A stretch of 5,601 nucleotides of DNA. Source: Tepidimonas sp. (GTDB lineage: Bacteria > Pseudomonadota > Gammaproteobacteria > Burkholderiales > Burkholderiaceae_C). The notes beneath the pieces were generated by a model that was not told the DNA's origin, made no database searches, and saw only the letters and a list, made by a program, of their open reading frames with translations. The translations under genes and the position numbers were made by a program. Below are positions 1 through 4,315 of the stretch, piece by piece (positions within the stretch are counted from its first letter, which is position 1; each line of letters starts with the position of its first letter). Where the stretch lies: NCBI GenBank assembly GCA_025054905.1, contig JANWZF010000177.1, positions 1-5,601 of the forward strand, given 5' to 3'.

Positions 1-137
1 TGGCCGACTACGACGGCATGAACCGCGTCTGGGATGCCTGGGTACCTGCAGGCCATACGCCACCGCGCGCCACCGTGCAGGCGCGGCTGGCGCGGCCCGA
101 GTGGAAGATCGAGATCGTCGCCACCGCCGCTGTCTGA
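1..137 (+). CDS. RidA/YjgF-family protein, C-terminal fragment (5' end outside window)
   Basis: The reading frame is open from the window edge (first full codon GCC at 3-5) and ends at TGA 135-137, giving the last 44 residues of a protein. They begin ADYDGMNRVWDAWVP, continue through a PPRATVQ stretch and end EIVATAAV. This is the usual C-terminal layout of the RidA/YjgF/YER057c family: an 'ADY..MN.vy..wf' helix, then 'P.R.tv' with the conserved arginine that binds the substrate carboxylate, then a final 'vEiev.A' beta strand. Canonical members are trimeric cytosolic proteins of about 130 residues that hydrolyse reactive enamine/imine intermediates to keto acids and ammonia; several subfamilies have other or unknown activities. 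It converges on the AsnC-type regulator gene, with 49 bp between the stop codons. The subfamily cannot be set from this fragment, so no gene symbol is given. Confidence 0.8.
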   Translation, partial: ADYDGMNRVWDAWVPAGHTPPRATVQARLARPEWKIEIVATAAV

Positions 138-186
138 TCCCAACCAGCTTGACGGATCCACGCCCCCGCTGCGGCGCACGCACGCT

Positions 187-606
187 TCAGCGGTAGGTGC
201 GCAGGTGGATGCTGGTTTCGGTACTGTGGATGCCCTTGATCAGCCGGATACGTTCGAGGATGTCGGACAGCTCGTTCATCGACAGCGCTTCCAACTCGGC
301 CAGCAGGTCCCAACGGCCGTTGGTATCGTGCAGTTTGACCACGCCGGGCTCACCCAGCAGACTGGCGATCACGGCGCGCGTCTGATTACCCTCCACCAAC
401 ACGCTCATCCAGGCGCGGATGCGCTCCGGTTCGGACTCCGGGCGCAGCCGCACCGTATAACCCAGAATCACGCCCGCATCCTCCAGCCGGCGCATCCGGT
501 TGGTGACGGTGCCGCGCGACACCTTCAGCTTGTACGCCAGGTCGGCCACACTCAGTCGGGCATTGCGCCGCAACAGGGCGATCAGGGCTTGATCTAGCTC
601 ATCCAC
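187..606 (-). CDS. Lrp/AsnC-family transcriptional regulator (139 aa), probable regulator of ocd
   Basis: This is a DNA-binding regulator of the Lrp/AsnC (feast/famine) family. The N-terminal helix-turn-helix spans about residues 1-50: LDQALIALLRRNARLSVADLA, then the recognition helix region VSRGTVTNRMRRLEDAGVI and the typical ILGYTVRL linker. A RAM ligand-binding/oligomerisation domain follows at about 63-139 and includes the GRWDLLAE segment that corresponds to the family 'G.yDl' loop. At 139 residues it is a little shorter than E. coli Lrp (164) but complete. The start is GTG at 606-604, chosen because AGGAG lies 6 nt upstream and the family sequence begins there with (V/M)DELDQ. It is divergent from the ornithine cyclodeaminase gene, and Lrp-type regulators commonly sit divergent to the catabolic gene they control. 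The likely effector is an amino acid such as ornithine or arginine, but that is inference. It is convergent with the RidA-like gene. Confidence 0.92.
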   Translation of the reverse strand: MDELDQALIALLRRNARLSVADLAYKLKVSRGTVTNRMRRLEDAGVILGYTVRLRPESEPERIRAWMSVLVEGNQTRAVIASLLGEPGVVKLHDTNGRWDLLAELEALSMNELSDILERIRLIKGIHSTETSIHLRTYR

Positions 607-612
607 CCAAGG

Positions 613-617
613 CTCCT
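613..617 (-). promoter_or_regulatory. Ribosome binding site of the AsnC-type regulator
   Basis: The + strand reads CTCCT, so the - strand reads AGGAG, followed by a 6-nt spacer (CCTTGG) and then GTG at 606-604. This near-perfect Shine-Dalgarno sequence decides the GTG start. The nearby ATG (on the - strand inside GTGGATGAG) is out of frame. Confidence 0.8.
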
Positions 618-626
618 GCTCTTTTG

Positions 627-632
627 ATTATC
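627..632 (-). promoter_or_regulatory. Possible -10 element of the AsnC-type regulator promoter
   Basis: On the - strand this reads GATAAT, five of six matches to TATAAT, about 20 bp upstream of the GTG start. The best -35-like hexamer is CTGACA (+ strand 647-652), but its spacer is only 14 bp, short for a sigma-70 promoter. That hexamer lies inside the 17-bp palindrome, so a protein bound there would cover the promoter and could give autoregulation. This is a weak prediction from consensus matching only. Confidence 0.3.
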
Positions 633-636
633 AGGA

Positions 637-653
637 TCTGACATTTTGTCAGA
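637..653. promoter_or_regulatory. 17-bp perfect inverted repeat, candidate Lrp/AsnC-family operator
   Basis: The sequence is TCTGACA-TTT-TGTCAGA: two perfect 7-bp arms around a 3-base T-rich centre. It lies in the gap between the divergent AsnC-type regulator and ocd, about 31 bp from the regulator start codon and about 100 bp upstream of the ocd start. Lrp-family dimers are known to bind roughly 15-17 bp degenerate palindromes with an AT-rich centre. The arms cannot extend further: the next pair outward, A636/C654, does not match. The identity of the binding protein is inferred from position. Confidence 0.6.
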
Positions 654-672
654 CTTTGGGCATCAACGTAGG

Positions 673-694
673 CATTTTGTCGTTTTACATTGTC
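673..694. repeat. Further half-sites CATTTTGTC and CATTGTC downstream of the palindrome
   Basis: CATTTTGTC at 673-681 is an exact copy of 642-650 inside the palindrome, 31 bp further on, which is close to three turns of B-DNA. A shortened copy, CATTGTC, follows at 688-694. Helically phased sites are typical of Lrp-family regulators that wrap DNA as octamers. The role is inferred from spacing and position between divergent genes. A TTTACA hexamer at 684-689 could be an ocd -35 box, but the matching -10 position (707-712, CACACT) is poor. Confidence 0.45.
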
Positions 695-750
695 TTGCGC
701 CCCATCCACACTTTGGGCCCAGCGCCATCGATCACCACAAGACCGCAGAC

Positions 751-1866
751 ATGGACATGACGACTGCACGCCGTGCCCGTACCGCCACCCGCTACCTGAG
801 CGCCCCTGCCATGGTGCGCCTGGTGCAGACACTGGGCATCGAAGCTTGCCTGCGCGGTATCGCCGAGCACATCCGCGCGGACTTTGGCCGCTGGCCCGAC
901 TTCGACAAAAGCGCGCGCGTGGCCAACCATTCGCGCGACGGCGTCATCGAGCTGATGCCGATTGCCGACAAGACGCTCTACAGCTTCAAATACGTCAACG
1001 GTCACCCCAAGAACACCCGCGCTGGGCTGCCCACGGTGATGGCTTTTGGCGTGCTGGCCGAGGTCGACACGGGCCGCCCGCTGCTGCTCAGCGAACTGAC
1101 CTTGACCACCGCGCTGCGCACGGCCGCGATGTCGGCCGTCGCCGCCCAGGCCCTGGCCCGCCCGGACAGCCGCGTCATGGCGCTGATCGGCAACGGCGCG
1201 CAGGCCGAGTTCCAGGCGCTGGCGTTCCACCACCTGCTCGGCATCCGCGAGCTGCGGCTGTTCGACACCGATCCCGCCGCGACCGACAAGCTGATGGCCA
1301 ACCTGCGCAACAGTGGTCTGACCCTGACGCGCTGCACAAGCACGGCCGAGGCGGTGCGCGGTGCCGACATCGTTACCACGGTGACTGCGGACAAGACCAA
1401 CGCCACCATCCTGACTCCGGCCATGATTGAGCCGGGCATGCACCTCAACGCCGTGGGCGGTGACTGCCCCGGCAAGACCGAGCTGCACGCTGACGTGCTG
1501 CGTGCGGCGCGCGTATTCGTGGAATATGAACCGCAGACCCGCATCGAGGGCGACATCCAGCAACTGCCAGCAGACTTCCCGGTCACCGAACTGTGGCAGG
1601 TGCTGACCGGCCAGGCCGCGGGGCGGCGCGCAGCGTCCGAAGTAACGATTTTTGACTCGGTGGGCTTTGCGCTGGAGGACTACGCCGCGCTGCGCTTCGT
1701 GTACGCTGCCGCAGAGCGACTTGGACTGGGCGATGAACTCGATCTGATCCCAGACTTGGAAGACCCCAAAAATCTGTTTGGCTTGTTACAGCAGCGCGGC
1801 TGGATCGTCAATCAGGCTACGGCCTGCCCACGCACCGCGCCTGAGTGCTATGCCGAATCGCTGTAA
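751..1866 (+). CDS. ocd: Ornithine cyclodeaminase
   Basis: This cytosolic NAD-dependent enzyme converts L-ornithine to L-proline with release of ammonia (OCD/mu-crystallin family). The 371-residue product carries the family signatures in order. An N-terminal substrate part contains DKTLYSFKYVNGHPKNTRAGLP (about 73-94), with Lys80 at the position of the substrate-binding lysine of P. putida OCD. The Rossmann dinucleotide loop is IGNGAQAEFQ (146-155). VGGDCPGKTELHADVL (235-250) contains Asp238, matching the proposed catalytic aspartate. FVEYEPQTRIEGDIQQLP follows at 256-273. ATG 751 was chosen because the frame's upstream extension would run through the operator region and because residues from about 14 onward match the family's usual beginning; ATG 757 is an alternative, and neither has a strong Shine-Dalgarno sequence. 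The last ~24 residues look like an extension past the family core and overlap the pabB fusion gene. Together with putA it defines an ornithine-to-proline-to-glutamate route. It is probably controlled by the divergent AsnC-type protein. Confidence 0.95.
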   Translation: MDMTTARRARTATRYLSAPAMVRLVQTLGIEACLRGIAEHIRADFGRWPDFDKSARVANHSRDGVIELMPIADKTLYSFKYVNGHPKNTRAGLPTVMAFGVLAEVDTGRPLLLSELTLTTALRTAAMSAVAAQALARPDSRVMALIGNGAQAEFQALAFHHLLGIRELRLFDTDPAATDKLMANLRNSGLTLTRCTSTAEAVRGADIVTTVTADKTNATILTPAMIEPGMHLNAVGGDCPGKTELHADVLRAARVFVEYEPQTRIEGDIQQLPADFPVTELWQVLTGQAAGRRAASEVTIFDSVGFALEDYAALRFVYAAAERLGLGDELDLIPDLEDPKNLFGLLQQRGWIVNQATACPRTAPECYAESL

Positions 1867-3698
1867 CGCACCAGCTCCACTTCTGTCCAACCGCGAACGC
1901 TGTTGAGCCAAGCCCAGGTTTGCACACGCGGCAGATCGTCAAGGGTCAAGACACGTTCCTGCAAGCGTTGCTGCTGCAAATAATGTGCTCGCATCACCCC
2001 TGGCAACAAGCCCGATTGCACAGGCGGCGTAACCCATTGCCCATCAATCTGCGCAGCCACATTGCCCAGCGTGCCTTCCGTGATTTGTCCATGCTCGTTG
2101 TACAGCAAGACATCCACACACCCTGCGGGGATCCGAAAAGCATCGTAATGTTGGCGCCGGGTGGTCTTGTGACGTAAAAACATCGGATCATCGGCTACCA
2201 TGGGCCGGGGCGCCAGCGCAACCCTGGCTGGATGAGGCCAGGGTACCAAAGGCGCAGCCTCAACATGCACCTCAGCAGCACGGTCCACACGTACCCGCAA
2301 TTTGTACACCCCACATCGGTACTGGCGGGCCAGGCGGGCCACCGCTTCTAGCCAGCGGCGTCGGACAGGGTGCGGATTCTGGCCCCAAGGCCATCCAAAG
2401 GCACAGGCCGCTGCCAGGGTGCGCCGCCAATGGGCACGCCAACGCCATGGGCGACCGTGCTCCAGCCGCAGCGACTCCAACAGTTCAAATGGCATGGCCC
2501 CACGGTGCACCACTCGCATTTTGGCTTCCCATTCGCGCAGTTCCGACGCCGGCTGGGACCCCCAAGTCACGCCGCTGCCCACACCATAGCGCACATATCC
2601 ATTCTCTGGGTGTCCCAAGAAAGCCAATGTACGAATGGGAACATTCAAAGTGACCCGCCCACCTGGCTGCATGACCCCCATGGCGCCGCAGTAAACCCCT
2701 CGCGCTTGCGGCTCCAACTGATCAATGATGTGCATGGCTTGCTTTTTGGGCGCCCCTGTTACGGAACCGCATGGAAACAATGCCCCCATCAACTCAGACA
2801 AACGCAAACCCGGACGGGTTCTGGCCTGGACCGTGCTGGTCATTTGCCAGACTGTGGGCAAGGCATGCAGCGTCAACAATTCAGTGACACGTACACTACC
2901 AGTACAAGCCACCCGCCCAAGATCGTTGCGCATCAAGTCAACGATCATGACATTTTCGGCACGCTCTTTGCTGTCTTCGCGTAAACGCTGCGCGGCGGCC
3001 TGATCCAACAGCGGATCGCAGTGACGTGGAGCCGTTCCTTTCATGGGTTGCACCATGATCCGATCGGCATGCCAGTCAAAAAACAACTCGGGAGAAAGGC
3101 TTAAAACCGCCCAAGGCTGAATCCCCAGATCTGGGGTCTGCAGCAACATCGCATAGCCTGCAGGCTGACCATCACGCAACACATCAAACCAGGCCTGCAA
3201 TGCGCAGCACCCGTGTTTTGCATGGGTTGGCACCCAGCGCGCCTGACGTTGTTCGGTCAAATTCACCTGATAACACTCACCGCGCTCAATCCGACGGCGG
3301 ATATCTCGAATGGCTGCACGCGCCTGGGATGGCCACCAAGGTCGCTGCCAGGGCCCAAGATGCCAGCCAGCCGCACCAGGCTGGCACGGCTGCACCTGCG
3401 TCGACCAGGTTTGCGCAGTCCGAAACCCGAGCCAAACTGCATATGCCTGCCCAGCAGGCAAAGACCGCAAACCCAACGCCGGCCACCAGGCTTGGGCAGC
3501 CTCATAAGCTACCCAACCGACGCACCATAAACCACGATGGGACGCCGCATGCACCTCATCGAGTAATGCAGGCACCTCATCGGGCTGATGGGCCACCCAG
3601 TGACACACAGGACTTTCAAACCACCAGCGCCAACGGGATCCTTGCGGCTGCAAAGGATCGGTGAAATCAACCAAGGCACGCGAATGGCACATTGTCAT
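1848..3698 (-). CDS. pabB: Bifunctional aminodeoxychorismate synthase component I / 4-amino-4-deoxychorismate lyase (PabB-PabC fusion)
   Basis: The 616-residue product makes p-aminobenzoate for folate. The PabB part aminates chorismate, using ammonia from a separate PabA not seen here; the PabC part removes pyruvate from aminodeoxychorismate with PLP. The chorismate-binding domain (about 120-395) shows RGECYQVNLT (139-148), SLSPELFF (200-207), PMKGTAPR (218-225) with Lys220 as the active-site lysine that distinguishes PabB from anthranilate synthase, DSKERAENVMIVDLMRNDLG (242-261) and GSVTGAPK (311-318). The class IV PLP domain (about 403-616) shows FLRHKTTRRQHYD (507-519) with Lys511 as the likely Schiff-base lysine, ITEGTLGNV (539-547) and SGLLPGVMR (562-570). 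About 600 residues is normal for this fusion. The start is ATG 3698-3696, 6 bp after the lrp-type stop codon, with a second in-frame ATG at 3692; no strong Shine-Dalgarno sequence is seen, so coupled translation is possible. G+C is about 55-60%, lower than the neighbours. The 3' end overlaps ocd by 19 bp. Confidence 0.93.
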   Translation of the reverse strand: MTMCHSRALVDFTDPLQPQGSRWRWWFESPVCHWVAHQPDEVPALLDEVHAASHRGLWCVGWVAYEAAQAWWPALGLRSLPAGQAYAVWLGFRTAQTWSTQVQPCQPGAAGWHLGPWQRPWWPSQARAAIRDIRRRIERGECYQVNLTEQRQARWVPTHAKHGCCALQAWFDVLRDGQPAGYAMLLQTPDLGIQPWAVLSLSPELFFDWHADRIMVQPMKGTAPRHCDPLLDQAAAQRLREDSKERAENVMIVDLMRNDLGRVACTGSVRVTELLTLHALPTVWQMTSTVQARTRPGLRLSELMGALFPCGSVTGAPKKQAMHIIDQLEPQARGVYCGAMGVMQPGGRVTLNVPIRTLAFLGHPENGYVRYGVGSGVTWGSQPASELREWEAKMRVVHRGAMPFELLESLRLEHGRPWRWRAHWRRTLAAACAFGWPWGQNPHPVRRRWLEAVARLARQYRCGVYKLRVRVDRAAEVHVEAAPLVPWPHPARVALAPRPMVADDPMFLRHKTTRRQHYDAFRIPAGCVDVLLYNEHGQITEGTLGNVAAQIDGQWVTPPVQSGLLPGVMRAHYLQQQRLQERVLTLDDLPRVQTWAWLNSVRGWTEVELVRYSDSA

Positions 3699-3704
3699 GT
3701 ATGG

Positions 3705-4202
3705 TCATTTTCCCATTGCCAAGGGCAAGCAGTGCCGTTGCTTCACTTCCTCCATCACCGCGTAGGTGCGTGTCTCACGTACCCCCGGCAACTGCCACAA
3801 CACATCGCCCGCAAAGCGTCGATAGTCAGCCATATCTGCTACCCGTGTTTTCAACAGATAGTCGAATCCTCCCGCCACCATATGGCACTCCAGCACCTGG
3901 GGGGCCGCCTGCACCGCGGCCTTGAAGTGCTCGAACACGTTGGGTGTGGTGCGATCCAGCAGCACCTCGACAAACACCAGCAGCCCGCCGCCTAGCTTGG
4001 CCGGGTTCAGCCGCGCCTCGTAGCCCAGGATGTAGCCCTCGCGGGTCAGGCGCTGCACCCGCGCCAGCACCGCCGTGGGCGACAGGCCCACTGCCTCCGC
4101 CAGTTTCAGGTTGGTGATGCGCCCGTCGCGCTGCAGCACATCGAGGATGCGCAAGTCGATGCGATCCAGCGCATCACGACCTGATGTTGATGATTTCCCC
4201 AT
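3705..4202 (-). CDS. Lrp-family transcriptional regulator (165 aa), PutR-like, probable regulator of putA
   Basis: This protein is close in length to E. coli Lrp (164). The helix-turn-helix lies at about residues 13-60: LDRIDLRILDVLQRDGRITN, KLAEAVGLSPTAVLARVQRL and the linker EGYILGYEARLNP. The RAM effector domain spans about 72-155 and contains VLECHMVAGGFDYLLKTRVAD, with the conserved G-F-D-Y-L-L ligand/oligomer loop, and LPGVRETRTYAVMEEVK. The start is ATG 4202-4200, after a weak GGTAG-like sequence. The gene is divergent from putA, the arrangement known for PutR and other Lrp-type activators of proline dehydrogenase genes in proteobacteria that lack a DNA-binding PutA. Proline response is therefore the leading inference. 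It is followed after only 6 bp by the pabB-pabC fusion on the same strand, so the two are probably cotranscribed. It resembles canonical Lrp more closely than the smaller AsnC-type protein near the left end does, so the two are not recent duplicates. Confidence 0.93.
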   Translation of the reverse strand: MGKSSTSGRDALDRIDLRILDVLQRDGRITNLKLAEAVGLSPTAVLARVQRLTREGYILGYEARLNPAKLGGGLLVFVEVLLDRTTPNVFEHFKAAVQAAPQVLECHMVAGGFDYLLKTRVADMADYRRFAGDVLWQLPGVRETRTYAVMEEVKQRHCLPLAMGK

Positions 4203-4315
4203 GATCTACCACTTTTTTAGTGATAACTTTGGCTTTGATAGCCTAAAAGCAAACAACATTTTGTTCAAGGTCAAGCAAACTGCGCGCATTGACATTTCCA
4301 AGACCCCACACGCCG
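4203..4315. promoter_or_regulatory. Divergent control region between the Lrp-type regulator and putA
   Basis: These 113 bp, strikingly AT-rich for this genome in their left two thirds, must hold both promoters. Visible elements are a small palindrome CACT-TTTTT-AGTG (4210-4222), a TTGATA hexamer (4235-4240, a possible putA -35 without a convincing -10), AACAA-CATT-TTGTT (4252-4265), and on the - strand TTGAAC (+ strand 4263-4268) followed after 17 bp by the weak -10 TAGGCT. I cannot place either promoter with confidence. Confidence 0.5.
4252..4265. promoter_or_regulatory. 14-bp inverted repeat with ACATTTTGT core, candidate Lrp-type operator
   Basis: AACAA-CATT-TTGTT has 5-bp perfect arms around a 4-base centre. 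It contains ACATTTTGT (4256-4264), the same nine bases found at 641-649 inside the palindrome of the other divergent region. It lies 50 bp from the regulator start and 50 bp from the putA start. Its identity as an operator is inferred from symmetry, AT-rich centre and location. Confidence 0.45.

Noticed and set aside
166..193. Inverted repeat CCGCTG...CAGCGG at the convergent RidA/AsnC-type junction, as a terminator
   Set aside because: The stem is only 6 bp with a 16-base loop, it has no T-run on either strand, and it enters the regulator coding end. Likely chance in GC-rich DNA.
34..597. A 187-codon + strand frame across the RidA end and the AsnC-type regulator
   Set aside because: It is antisense to the regulator, whose helix-turn-helix and RAM domain are unmistakable. 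The frame has no recognisable domain.
646..750. Upstream extension of ocd to an in-frame start at 646
   Set aside because: It would place the start inside the 17-bp palindrome and add 35 residues with no resemblance to the family N-terminus. ATG 751 fits family length and leaves a normal control region.
685..1563. A 292-codon - strand frame opposite ocd, and a + strand frame at 690-1430
   Set aside because: Both overlap the strongly supported ocd frame. Their translations are low-complexity (His/Arg/Gly/Gln) shadows without motifs.
3716..3728. Short hairpin TTGCC-AAG-GGCAA at the end of the Lrp-type gene, as a terminator or attenuator before pabB
   Set aside because: The stem is 5 bp, lies within coding sequence and has no T-run after it in the direction of transcription.
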